64,000 bases of DNA, taken from positions 1 to 64,000 of the forward strand of contig JAEZUE010000068.1 in the NCBI GenBank assembly GCA_023443455.1, given 5' to 3'. Below the pieces are notes generated by a model that made no database searches, was not told the DNA's origin, and saw only the letters and a program-made list of their open reading frames with translations. Position 1 is the stretch's first letter. Each line of letters begins with the position of its first letter. The DNA is from Verrucomicrobiota bacterium (GTDB lineage: Bacteria > Verrucomicrobiota > Verrucomicrobiia > Opitutales > Opitutaceae). Both the position numbers and the translations under genes were made by a program. Below, in pieces: positions 34,428 through 42,650 of the stretch.

Positions 34428-35708
34428 ATGTCCAAACTACAGACTGCTTTGCTCGCCGTTCTCGGCAGCGTCGCGCTCAGCGCCACCGCGGTGGCCCAGG
34501 ATTCCGCCGCCTTGATCGACGTCCTCGTCAAGAAGGGCGTGCTCAACGACCAGGAGGCCGAAGAAGTCCGCGCCGAGCTGACGAAGGAATTCGTGAGCGG
34601 CACCTCGGCCGGCAAGCTCAGCCTCGGCTCGCATATCTCCGAGTTCAAACTCAGCGGCGATGTGCGCCTTCGCCATCAGTACGACGCCAAGACCAGCCAG
34701 GGCAGCGGCGTCTCGAAGGACCGCAATCGCGAGCGTTTCCGCTTCCGCTTCAACGGCGACGCCAAGCTCGCCGGCGGCTGGGGCGCGGGTTTCGCCCTCG
34801 AGACCGCCAACGCCGCCGACTCGGGCAACCAAACGTTCGAGAACGGCAATGCCGACTACAACATTTACCTCGCCCGCGCCTACGTCTCCTACCAGGCCAA
34901 TAGCCAGCTCTCCTTCGTCGGCGGCAAGTTCAAGAACCCCTTCCAGACCACGGATCTCGTCTGGGACGGCGACATCAACCCGCAGGGCCTGAGCGAGACC
35001 TACGACTTCGGCATTTCCGAGGGCAGCCTCCAGTTCCGCGCCGGTCAGTTCGTCATGGACGACAACGACGAGACCAAGGGCACCGGCCCGGCCTTCCGCG
35101 ACAGCTTCCTGTTCGCCCAGCAGCTGGTCTACACCAACAAGCTCTCCAACGGCGTGAGCCTCACGGTGGCCCCCGGCTACATGTTCTACAACAACGCCTC
35201 GATCGCCGGTAACAACAACGAGACCGCTTTCGATGGCCGCACCAAGGGCCTGTCGATCGCGACGTTCTCCGGCTCGGTCAAGATCCCCAACGTCGGTGGC
35301 AACACCCTCAGCATCTACTGGGACAGCTCCTACAACTTCGACGCCGACACCCGCGTGCACGACGTCTACGGCCTGAGCGACAGCTACAGCGACGGCGCGG
35401 TGGCCTGGTTGCTTGGCGTCGGTTACGCCAAGGGCAAGGGCAAGGAGCAGGGTGACTGGAGCGTGAAGCTCGACTACCGCCGCATCGGCATCGGTTCGCT
35501 CGACCCGAACCTCAGCGACTCCGACTTCGGTTTCGGCAACATGAACCAGCAGGGCCTGAAGCTCGGCGGCAGCTACAACGTGACCTCCTTCGCCTCGGTC
35601 GGCGTCACCTATCTCTACACCTGGGACGTGCAGAAGAGCCTCAAGCACTCGGTCGCCGGTCTCGACAAATCCAGTATCCTCCAGCTCGACCTCGTGACCA
35701 AGTTCTGA
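34428..35708 (+). CDS. Outer membrane porin, probably phosphate-starvation induced
   Basis: A 426-residue beta-barrel porin. The signal peptide is 'MSKLQTALLAVLGSVALSAT' ending at 'AVAQ'. A short helical region ('LIDVLVKKGVLNDQEAEEVR') comes next, then a barrel with alternating aromatic residues ('VRLRHQYDAKTS', 'RARAYVSY'-like strands), ending 'LQLDLVTKF' with terminal Phe. It resembles the putative-porin group and Opr-type porins. It is the first gene after a Pho-box-like array and lies 38 nt before pstS, so a role in phosphate passage across the outer membrane is a fair inference. Confidence 0.85.
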   Translation: MSKLQTALLAVLGSVALSATAVAQDSAALIDVLVKKGVLNDQEAEEVRAELTKEFVSGTSAGKLSLGSHISEFKLSGDVRLRHQYDAKTSQGSGVSKDRNRERFRFRFNGDAKLAGGWGAGFALETANAADSGNQTFENGNADYNIYLARAYVSYQANSQLSFVGGKFKNPFQTTDLVWDGDINPQGLSETYDFGISEGSLQFRAGQFVMDDNDETKGTGPAFRDSFLFAQQLVYTNKLSNGVSLTVAPGYMFYNNASIAGNNNETAFDGRTKGLSIATFSGSVKIPNVGGNTLSIYWDSSYNFDADTRVHDVYGLSDSYSDGAVAWLLGVGYAKGKGKEQGDWSVKLDYRRIGIGSLDPNLSDSDFGFGNMNQQGLKLGGSYNVTSFASVGVTYLYTWDVQKSLKHSVAGLDKSSILQLDLVTKF

Positions 35709-35746
35709 GGCCACGCCGAGCACCCAACACACCGCAATACTCCATC

Positions 35747-36574
35747 ATGAAGAAGACACTCACCGCACTCGTTTCCGCCGCGCTCCTGGCCGGCTCGCTC
35801 GCCGCCGCCGACAAGCTCGTCATCAAGGGTTCGGATACTCTCGGCGCCAAGCTCGTGCCCCAGGCCGCCGAGGCCTTCAAGGCCCAGCACCCGGAAGTGG
35901 CCTTCGAGATCGCCGCCGAAGGCTCGACCACCGGCATCGCCGCGATCATCGACAGCACCGCCGACATCGGCATGGCCTCGCGCCGCGCCAAGCCCACCGA
36001 GCTCTCCGCCGCCATGGCCAAGGGCGTGAGCATGAAGCCCACGATCGTCTGCTATGACGGCATCGCCCTGATCGTGAACGAGAACAATCCGATCTCCCAG
36101 CTCACCGTCCGCCAGGTCGAGCAGATCTTCACCGGCGACGTGACCGACTGGAGCGCCGTCGGCGGCACCCCCGGCAAGTTCTCGATCTACACCCGCAACA
36201 CCTCCTCCGGCACCTATTCGGACTGGAAGGAGCTCGCGATGAAGAAGCGCGACTACGCCTCCTCCTCGCAGAAGATGGCCGGCAACGAGCAGATCGCCGC
36301 CGAAGTGGCCAACAACCCCAACGGCATCGGCTATGTGGGTCTCGCCTACATCAAGGCGCCCGGCATCAAGGTCGTCGGTGTTCTCGCCAAGGACGGCACG
36401 GTCGGCTTCCCGACCAAGGAGTCCGTGCTGGCCAAGAAATATCCCTACGCCCGTCCGACCTTCTTCTACACCAACGGCGAGCCGTCGGGCCTGCCGGCCG
36501 ACTTCATCGACTTCCTCCTCGGCGACGAGGGGCAGGCGATCGTCGCCCAGGTCGGGTTCGTGCCGGTGAAATAA
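35747..36574 (+). CDS. pstS: Phosphate ABC transporter substrate-binding protein PstS
   Basis: A 275-residue periplasmic phosphate-binding protein. The signal peptide is 'MKKTLTALVSAALLAGSLAA'. Phosphate-site motifs include 'KGSDTLGAKLVPQAAEAF' and 'AEGSTTGIAAIIDSTADIGM' (with the Ser/Thr and Asp ligands), 'YDGIALIVNENNPI', and 'RNTSSGTYSDWKE'. It would deliver phosphate to PstC and PstA. A 185-nt gap with two strong hairpins separates it from pstC, which probably makes pstS mRNA more abundant than the rest. Confidence 0.94.
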   Translation: MKKTLTALVSAALLAGSLAAADKLVIKGSDTLGAKLVPQAAEAFKAQHPEVAFEIAAEGSTTGIAAIIDSTADIGMASRRAKPTELSAAMAKGVSMKPTIVCYDGIALIVNENNPISQLTVRQVEQIFTGDVTDWSAVGGTPGKFSIYTRNTSSGTYSDWKELAMKKRDYASSSQKMAGNEQIAAEVANNPNGIGYVGLAYIKAPGIKVVGVLAKDGTVGFPTKESVLAKKYPYARPTFFYTNGEPSGLPADFIDFLLGDEGQAIVAQVGFVPVK

Positions 36575-36586
36575 CCTCTGTTTGTG

Positions 36587-36642
36587 GCAGACCCGGTGAT
36601 CGGATCCCGGCGCACCGTGTCGCCGGGAGCACCGGGATCTGC
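36587..36642 (+). other. Long two-part hairpin after pstS
   Basis: An outer stem (36587-36598 with 36630-36642, one bulge) encloses an inner perfect 7-bp stem (36606-36612 with 36621-36627). It has no T tract. It could block 3' exonucleases and stabilise the upstream porin-pstS message. Confidence 0.6.
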
Positions 36643-36665
36643 CGCAAAAGTGCTTCCGTTCTCCG

Positions 36666-36699
36666 CCCGGAGGGCATTCTCTTCGCCCTCCGGGTTTTT
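36666..36699 (+). terminator. Internal terminator between pstS and pstC
   Basis: A perfect 10-bp stem (36666-36675 with 36685-36694), 9-nt loop and five T (36695-36699). pstC starts 60 nt further on without a visible new promoter, so the terminator is probably leaky and sets the ratio of pstS to transporter genes. Confidence 0.85.
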
Positions 36700-36759
36700 G
36701 TTGAGGGCCTTGTCCGTCTCCCTCCCGATTCTCCGTCTCTCGTTTTCTTTCGCCGCTCC

Positions 36760-38415
36760 ATGGCCACCGAACCGCCACCAGAATCCGCCCCCGTCTCGCA
36801 CTCGCATTCCGTGCGCAAGCAGCTGCTCGCTCCGGGCAAGTTCCGGTTGTTCGGCCGCAATCGCGACTGGTGGATCAAGCAGTTCTTCGAAGGCAACGCC
36901 GCGCTCTCGATCGTGGTGCTGGTGCTGATCGTCTTCACCCTTTTTCGCGAGGCCGCGGGCTTCATGCCCGGCAACCGTCGCAACCTCGAGACCTACCGCC
37001 AGGCCGGGCTCGAATACGTCGATATCCTGCGCGAGGAGACCGATGCCTACAGCGCCATCACCCGGCAGCTCGCCGCGGCGCGCCAGGCCTGGTTCGTCGA
37101 GCTCCAGGCGCAGGGCCTGCAGTATCCGGAAATCGAGGTTGGGCTCGCCGCGATCGACGCGCTCGACGAGCGCATCGCCGACGCAGTTTCCCCGCTGCGC
37201 GACATCCTGTCGGAGATGACCGACCACGCGACCTCCCTGAAAGAGCGCGAGAAGGTCTCCCAGGACATGGAGGAAGTCCGCGCCAATCTGCTGGCCGGCA
37301 GTGCCTCGGCCGACTCGGACCGCTCGGCCGACCTGAAGGCTCAGGCTGCCGCGGTGGTTGTTGAACAAGTCGATTTCAGCGCCGAGATCCACCTGTTGAC
37401 CGGGCGCCTGCCCGAGGTGCGTGCCGCCAACCGGGCGCTCTCGGCCGAGCTGGTCGATGTCGCCGGCAAGCTGCCGGCCTCCGGGATCCGTGCGGTCGAC
37501 CGGCAGTTGGCGAAACTGCGTTCCCGCCTGCACGGCTTCGTCGCCACCTTGCCCGAGGTCGAGGCGGAGATGGCCGCGTGGCGCTACGACGAGCCGGTCT
37601 CGATGTGGCGCTCGTTCCACGCCTTCCTCTTCGGGCAGGAATGGATCACCGCGAGCTTCTGGCAGGATTGGTATGGCGTGCTGCCGTTGTTTGTCGGCTC
37701 CGTCTTCATCTCCTTCGTCGCGCTGGCGATCGCGATTCCGCTCGGGGTCTGCGCGGCGCTCTACGTCAACCAGGTCGCGCGGCCCGCGGAGCAGAAGTTC
37801 ATCAAGCCCTACGTCGAGTTCATCTCGGCCATCCCGAGCGTCGTGCTCGGCTTCTTCGGCATCGCGATGCTCGGCGAGACGATGCGCTGGCTCTCCCAGC
37901 AGCCGGAGCTCGCCTGGGTGCCCGGTTTCCCGATGCAGGAACGCCTCAACGCCTTCACCGCCGCGGCGTTGCTCGCGCTGATGGCGATCCCCACCATTTT
38001 CACCCTCGCCGAGGACGCCCTCCAGAACGTGCCCAAGGCGCTGCGCGAGGCTTCGTTGGCCCTGGGCGCCACGCGCATGCAGACCGTGGTGCGCATCATC
38101 CTGCCCGCCGCGCTCTCGGGCATCACCGCGGCGATCCTGCTCGGTTTCGGCCGCGTGATCGGCGAGACGATGGTGGTGCTGCTCTGCGCGGGCAACCGTA
38201 TCGCCATGCCGGACATGTCGGCGGGCGTCGGCGCGATCTTCCAGCCGGTGCACACGATGACGGGCATCGTCGCCCAGGAGATGGGCGAGGTGGTGCGGGG
38301 CAGCCTGCACTATCGCGCGCTGTTCATGGTCGGTTGCCTGCTCTTCCTGCTTTCGCTCGGCATCAACTACGGCGCCCAGAAGATCGTGCGCCGCTACCGT
38401 CTCCCGCAGAGCTGA
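36760..38415 (+). CDS. pstC: Phosphate ABC transporter permease PstC with large insertion
   Basis: A 551-residue permease, against about 300-330 for ordinary PstC. The first membrane helix is near residues 47-65 ('ALSIVVLVLIVFTLFRE'). The normal permease resumes near residue 295 ('FWQDWYGVLPLFVGSVF', 'FISAIPSVVLGFFGIAML') and carries the EAA-type loop 'ALREASLALGATRMQTVVRI'. In between lie about 200 extra residues rich in Ala, Glu, Arg and Leu ('ERIADAVSPLRDILSEMT', 'AVDRQLAKLRSRLHGFVA'), predicted by eye as a helical or coiled-coil periplasmic domain. Six helices should follow the insert. It is 10 nt from pstA. Confidence 0.9.
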   Translation: MATEPPPESAPVSHSHSVRKQLLAPGKFRLFGRNRDWWIKQFFEGNAALSIVVLVLIVFTLFREAAGFMPGNRRNLETYRQAGLEYVDILREETDAYSAITRQLAAARQAWFVELQAQGLQYPEIEVGLAAIDALDERIADAVSPLRDILSEMTDHATSLKEREKVSQDMEEVRANLLAGSASADSDRSADLKAQAAAVVVEQVDFSAEIHLLTGRLPEVRAANRALSAELVDVAGKLPASGIRAVDRQLAKLRSRLHGFVATLPEVEAEMAAWRYDEPVSMWRSFHAFLFGQEWITASFWQDWYGVLPLFVGSVFISFVALAIAIPLGVCAALYVNQVARPAEQKFIKPYVEFISAIPSVVLGFFGIAMLGETMRWLSQQPELAWVPGFPMQERLNAFTAAALLALMAIPTIFTLAEDALQNVPKALREASLALGATRMQTVVRIILPAALSGITAAILLGFGRVIGETMVVLLCAGNRIAMPDMSAGVGAIFQPVHTMTGIVAQEMGEVVRGSLHYRALFMVGCLLFLLSLGINYGAQKIVRRYRLPQS

Positions 38416-38425
38416 CCTCCGACCC

Positions 38426-39484
38426 ATGAGTCCGCGCCACGATTTTCCCGCCCGTCGTTCGATCCTGCGCCAGCCCTCCTGGGCCGCGCGCTGGGAACGC
38501 CTCTTTTTCCTCGGTCTGCGCCTCGGCACCTACGGGGTGCTGCTGGCCGCGGCGGCGATCTTTGTCGACATCGGCTGGAAGGGCGGCCGGGTCGTCTTCC
38601 AGACCTCGGCGCCGTTCGTCAACGTGCCGTTCCTGACCGAGGCGCCCGAGACGCTCTACGTGTTCCACCTCGACGGGGTCGCGCACAAGATGGGCGACCG
38701 CGAATACCGCGTCTTCAAGGCCGCGAACGCCGAGAAGCTCAAGGGCGTGCGGATCGAGTCCTACGTGTATTCGGCCGGCGGCATCATGCCCAACATCGTC
38801 GGCACCGTGCTGCTGGTGCTCGGCTCGATGGTCATCGCGCTGGTGCTCGGCGTGTGCAGCGCGATCTACCTGAGCGAATACGCCAAGGACGGTCCGTTCA
38901 TCCGCATGGTGCGGCTCTCGATCGCGAATCTGGCCGGCGTGCCGTCGATCGTGTTCGGCCTGTTCGGCTTCGGCCTGTTCGTGATCGCGTTGAACTGGAA
39001 CGTCTCGCTGCTGGCCGGCTGGTTCACGCTCGCCTTCATGGTGCTGCCGATCGTCATCACCGCCAGCGAGGAGGCCCTGCGCACCGTGCCGAAGGGCTAC
39101 CGCGAGGGCGCGCTCGCGCTGGGCGCGACGAAGTTCCAGACGATCCGCACCAACGTGCTGCCGTACGCGATGCCCGGCATCCTCACCTCCTCGGTGCTGG
39201 CGATCGCCCGCGTGGCCGGCGAGACCGCGCCGATCATGTTCACCGCCGCCTACGTGGTGCGCGACCAGATGCCCTGGCAGGTCGAGAAGTGGACCGACTT
39301 CTTCTTCCAGGGCGTGATGGCGCTGCCGTACCACATCTACGTCGTCGCCTCGAAGATCCCGCAGAACGACTACACCCGCGACGTGCAGTACGGCACCGCG
39401 TTCGTCTTCCTCTTCACCGTCGCCGCCATCGCCCTCACGGCGATCCTGCTGCGCGCCCGGTTGCGCAAACAGTACCGCTGGTAA
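38426..39484 (+). CDS. pstA: Phosphate ABC transporter permease PstA
   Basis: A 352-residue permease, somewhat longer than the usual 280-300. The first helix is near residues 30-48 ('LGTYGVLLAAAAIFVDIGW'). A loop of about 70 residues ('TLYVFHLDGVAHKMGDREYR') precedes 'GGIMPNIVGTVLLVLGSMVI'. The EAA loop is 'GYREGALALGATKFQTIRTN', followed by 'RVAGETAPIMFTAAY', a PstA hallmark. It would pair with PstC to form the phosphate channel. The pstB gene starts 18 nt later. Confidence 0.93.
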   Translation: MSPRHDFPARRSILRQPSWAARWERLFFLGLRLGTYGVLLAAAAIFVDIGWKGGRVVFQTSAPFVNVPFLTEAPETLYVFHLDGVAHKMGDREYRVFKAANAEKLKGVRIESYVYSAGGIMPNIVGTVLLVLGSMVIALVLGVCSAIYLSEYAKDGPFIRMVRLSIANLAGVPSIVFGLFGFGLFVIALNWNVSLLAGWFTLAFMVLPIVITASEEALRTVPKGYREGALALGATKFQTIRTNVLPYAMPGILTSSVLAIARVAGETAPIMFTAAYVVRDQMPWQVEKWTDFFFQGVMALPYHIYVVASKIPQNDYTRDVQYGTAFVFLFTVAAIALTAILLRARLRKQYRW

Positions 39485-39502
39485 CCCTCGATTTCTTCCG
39501 CC

Positions 39503-40327
39503 ATGCCCACCGCCCCCATTTCGCCCGCCGTTCCGACCGTGCCTCCGCCGAGCGCGGCGGCGCCCGCCTTCGAGCCGATCGTCGAGATCGAGAAGCTGAA
39601 CTTTTTCTATGGCGACAAGCAGGCGCTCTTCGACGTGTCGTTGAACATCCCCGAGCAGCAGGTCACCGCCTTCATCGGTCCGTCGGGCTGCGGCAAGACC
39701 ACGCTGCTGCGCTGCCTCAACCGCATGAACGACCTGGTCGACGTCGCCCGCATCGGCGGCGGCGAGATCCGCATCGACGGCATCAACGTCTACGACCCGC
39801 GGGTCGACGTGATCGAGCTGCGCAAGCGCGTGGGAATGGTGTTCCAGAAATCGAACCCGTTCCCCAAGTCGATCTACGAGAACATCGCCTTCGGCCTGCG
39901 TCTGCACGGCATCAAGCAGAAGTCGAAGCTCGACGAGATCGTCGAAAAGAGCCTGCGCGGCGCCGCGCTGTGGGACGAGGTCAAGGACCGCCTGCATGAC
40001 AGCGGCATGGGCCTTTCGGGCGGCCAGCAGCAGCGCCTGTGCATCGCCCGCGCGATCGCCGTGGAGCCGGATGTCATCCTCATGGACGAGCCCTGTTCGG
40101 CGCTCGACCCGGTGGCCACCGCGAAGGTCGAGGAGCTCATCCACGAGCTCAAGAACCACTACACGATCGTGATCGTCACGCACAACATGCAGCAGGCGGC
40201 GCGTGTTTCCGACCGCACCGCCTTCTTTTATCTGGGCAAACTGATCGAATTCGCCGACACCCAGAAGATCTTCATGAACCCCGACAACCCCCAGACCGAG
40301 GCCTACGTGTCCGGTCGTTTCGGTTGA
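39503..40327 (+). CDS. pstB: Phosphate ABC transporter ATPase PstB
   Basis: A 274-residue ATPase that powers PstCA. It has Walker A 'GPSGCGKTTLLRC', the Q loop 'GMVFQKSNPFPKSIYEN', the signature 'LSGGQQQRLCIARAIA', Walker B 'VILMDEPCSALDP' and the H loop 'VIVTHNMQQAARVSDRTAFF'. The N-terminus has about 25 extra Pro/Ala-rich residues before the ATPase fold. The 'FNPDNPQTEAYVSGRFG'-like end is typical of PstB. Confidence 0.96.
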   Translation: MPTAPISPAVPTVPPPSAAAPAFEPIVEIEKLNFFYGDKQALFDVSLNIPEQQVTAFIGPSGCGKTTLLRCLNRMNDLVDVARIGGGEIRIDGINVYDPRVDVIELRKRVGMVFQKSNPFPKSIYENIAFGLRLHGIKQKSKLDEIVEKSLRGAALWDEVKDRLHDSGMGLSGGQQQRLCIARAIAVEPDVILMDEPCSALDPVATAKVEELIHELKNHYTIVIVTHNMQQAARVSDRTAFFYLGKLIEFADTQKIFMNPDNPQTEAYVSGRFG

Positions 40328-40374
40328 GCCCGCCCCGTGTCGGCCCCGATCCCCGAACCCGAACATTTTCGCGC

Positions 40375-41058
40375 ATGAAACGTTTTTTCGATTCCGAACT
40401 GGATACGCTCCGCACCCATCTCGTGCAGATGGGCGAGAAGGCCATCGAGCAGGTCCGCATGGCGGTGCGTGCGGTCGTCGAGGCCGACCCCGACCTGGCG
40501 CGGCAGGTGCGCTCGGGCGACGACACCCTCGACCATTTCGAGGTGCTCATCGACGAGGAGGGCATGCGCTACATGTCGCTGCGCAACCCGATCGCCACGG
40601 ACCTGCGTCTGGTGGTCGTGGGCATGAAGGCCGGGCATGATCTCGAGCGGGTGGGCGACGAGGCCAACAACATCGCCAAACGAGCGATCCGCCTCGCCGC
40701 GGAGCCGCCGGTCAAGCCGTTGATCGGCCTGCCGCGCATGGCGGAGATCGCGCTGGCGATGCTGCGCGACGCGCTCGACTGTTTCCTCCACCACGACCAC
40801 GAGAAGGCGCTGCTGGTGATCCGCCGCGACCAGGAGGTCGACGACCTCAACAAGCAGATCTATCGCGAGCTCTCCAGCTACATGGTGGAAAAGCCGGATA
40901 CGATCTCGCGGGCCCTCGAGCTGATGTTCATCGCCAAGTCGATCGAACGCATCGCCGACCACGCCACGAACATCGCCGAGGAGATGGTCTATCTGGAGAA
41001 GGGCGAGGACATCCGCCATAACGCCGAGCTGAAGAAGCCCGCGGCGCCGGAGCTCTGA
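40375..41058 (+). CDS. phoU: Phosphate signalling protein PhoU
   Basis: A 227-residue all-helical protein with the two PhoU repeats, each with the metal-cluster motif: 'GMKAGHDLERVGDEANNIAK' in the first and 'IAKSIERIADHATNIAEEMV' in the second. PhoU links the Pst transporter to the PhoR/PhoB system and restrains phosphate uptake. As last gene of the operon it is in its usual place. No phoR or phoB is in the window. The ATG at 40375 matches the usual PhoU start ('MKRFFDSELDTLRTHL'). Confidence 0.95.
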   Translation: MKRFFDSELDTLRTHLVQMGEKAIEQVRMAVRAVVEADPDLARQVRSGDDTLDHFEVLIDEEGMRYMSLRNPIATDLRLVVVGMKAGHDLERVGDEANNIAKRAIRLAAEPPVKPLIGLPRMAEIALAMLRDALDCFLHHDHEKALLVIRRDQEVDDLNKQIYRELSSYMVEKPDTISRALELMFIAKSIERIADHATNIAEEMVYLEKGEDIRHNAELKKPAAPEL

Positions 41059-41142
41059 ACGCGGAACGCCGCAGTGCCGTGCGGCGCTGGCGGTGCTTCA
41101 CCGTGGCTGCGGAATCGCGCCCCGGCCTCGGCGGCCGTGGGC

Positions 41143-41285
41143 GACGTGATGATGCAGTCGAGAGGTGAGCGACGAGGGACGAGCGTCGAGGGCCGGAGTT
41201 TCGGAGGCGGATCGAGAGCCCCCTCGGGCAATCGCCTTGTTCACGATTGGATTGGCGCTCGCCACTCGACGCTCGACTCTCGTCT
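41143..41285. repeat. Dispersed inverted-repeat element, copy C
   Basis: The left tip GACGTGATGATGCAG (41143-41157) is the exact inverted complement of the right tip of copy B. The core at 41177-41285 matches copy B at 106 of 109 positions. Within the core, CGAGCGTCGAG (from 41180) pairs with CTCGACGCTCG near 41265-41275. The right tip is missing here. It lies between the convergent phoU and DinB-like genes and fills most of the 299-nt gap. Confidence 0.88.
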
Positions 41286-41357
41286 CCTAGGAAACAGCCC
41301 TGTTTCTTCCCGTCCGGGGCAAAACGCGTTTCGCGGTGGGGGCTGCATCGTCAGGCC

Positions 41358-42017
41358 TCAGGCCTGCGGGTCCATTTCGGCGGCGGGATCGAGCAGCAAG
41401 GCGCCGAGCAGGCCCCCGCGTCTCGCCCCGGCGGTGAGGCGGCGGCGAATCTCGTGGAGCTGCCGCCGGTGTACCCGAAGATGGGCGACGCTGAGGCAGT
41501 GCCAGCGGTGCAGGTCGAGCTCGCCGAAGATCGGATGGGCATGGCTGCAGGCGCGTCCGGGGCCCAGTTCCCCCTCGACGATCCTGGGGTAGTCGAGGGC
41601 GAGCGCGCGCAACGCGGGCAGGATCTCGACGCCCTTGGCGCCGCGGGGGCGCACGGTTTCGCGGGCAAAGGGCTGCGGCGGCTCCTGGTCGCGGCTGAGG
41701 AAGACGATGGTGCGACCGATCGCTTCCCCCACGAGCACCACGTGTTCGACGACCATCGCCGCCGACCAGTGGCGTTCGTCGTCCTCGAGGCCGATGATCG
41801 GGTCGACCGTGACGCGCCGCACGAAGTCGTCGGGGGAAAAGCGCCCGCAAAGCTCCTCGATGCGGTGGATCTCGGTATGGAAATCGCGGGTGACCCGCTC
41901 GAAGGAGGTGGTGCGGCAGTAGGCCGGAAACGTCACGTACCGGCCGACGAACTCCTTGATCCACGGCAGGCCCGTGGCGGAGTCGTCGTCGTTGGTGTAG
42001 TTGTCGTTGGCTCCCAT
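41358..42017 (-). CDS. DinB-like superfamily protein
   Basis: A 219-residue protein with the four-helix DinB/YfiT-like fold signature. 'HWSAAMVVEHVVLVGEAI' and 'RWHCLSVAHLRVHRRQLHEI' place the metal-binding His residues as expected. DinB-like proteins are metal-dependent and often thiol transferases; the substrate is unknown. It has no signal peptide. It starts at ATG 42017, 68 nt after the next gene upstream on the same strand. Confidence 0.75.
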   Translation of the reverse strand: MGANDNYTNDDDSATGLPWIKEFVGRYVTFPAYCRTTSFERVTRDFHTEIHRIEELCGRFSPDDFVRRVTVDPIIGLEDDERHWSAAMVVEHVVLVGEAIGRTIVFLSRDQEPPQPFARETVRPRGAKGVEILPALRALALDYPRIVEGELGPGRACSHAHPIFGELDLHRWHCLSVAHLRVHRRQLHEIRRRLTAGARRGGLLGALLLDPAAEMDPQA

Positions 42018-42085
42018 GCGGCAGAGTGAACGCTAGGAGACCGCAAGAAATAGGCCAGCGGGCAACCGCGAGGCCGCAGCGCGGC

Positions 42086-42541
42086 TCACTCCGGGGTCGG
42101 GCCGTCCTTGGGCAGTTTGTTGTCCGTGTTGAGGACGAGCACCGGAGTCTTCGTCTTCACCCAGACCTCGACTTCCTTGAATGCCTTGGCGGGCACGCTT
42201 TCGAGGGCTTCGCCGATGGTCTCGACCGGGAGTTTGCGACCGCGGCGGGTGGAGTTGAAATCGTAGGCGGCCTTGTGCACGCGCTCCATCAGCGAGAGCG
42301 AGCTGGCCTCCTCGGGGATCTGGAGCACCCAGCCGGCGAGTTCGTGTTCGGGCATCTTGCCATCCGGGTCGGAGACGAGGATCACGAACTGCTTTTTTTG
42401 CGCCGGCGGTTTCTCCTCTTCTTCGGCGGCGGCCTCCTCGGTGATCTTGTTGATCTGCTCAAGGATGCGACGCATCACAGCGGGCTCGAGTTCGTTTTGC
42501 CGGAGAACGTCGGCGACTTTCGCAATTTCGATTTTGGCCAT
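42086..42541 (-). CDS. Conserved hypothetical protein
   Basis: A soluble 151-residue protein I cannot assign. It has a helical N-terminus ('IAKVADVLRQNELEPAVMRR'), an acidic linker ('EEAAAEEEEKPPAQKKQ'), then a beta-rich part ('FVILVSDPDGKMPEHELAGW', 'EVEVWVKTKTPVLVLNTD'). GC-rich codon usage and clean start and stop argue for a real gene. The 109-nt spacing from the kinase gene upstream suggests its own promoter or readthrough. Confidence 0.65.
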   Translation of the reverse strand: MAKIEIAKVADVLRQNELEPAVMRRILEQINKITEEAAAEEEEKPPAQKKQFVILVSDPDGKMPEHELAGWVLQIPEEASSLSLMERVHKAAYDFNSTRRGRKLPVETIGEALESVPAKAFKEVEVWVKTKTPVLVLNTDNKLPKDGPTPE

Positions 42542-42650
42542 GGCGGAGGAGGGAAGCGGAAACCGTCTGTTTCAACCGCGAAGCGCGGAATGGGCCAGCC
42601 GGAAATGACCAGGGCGGCGCGGGGCCCCGCGCCGCGTGAAAGTGTCGCGC

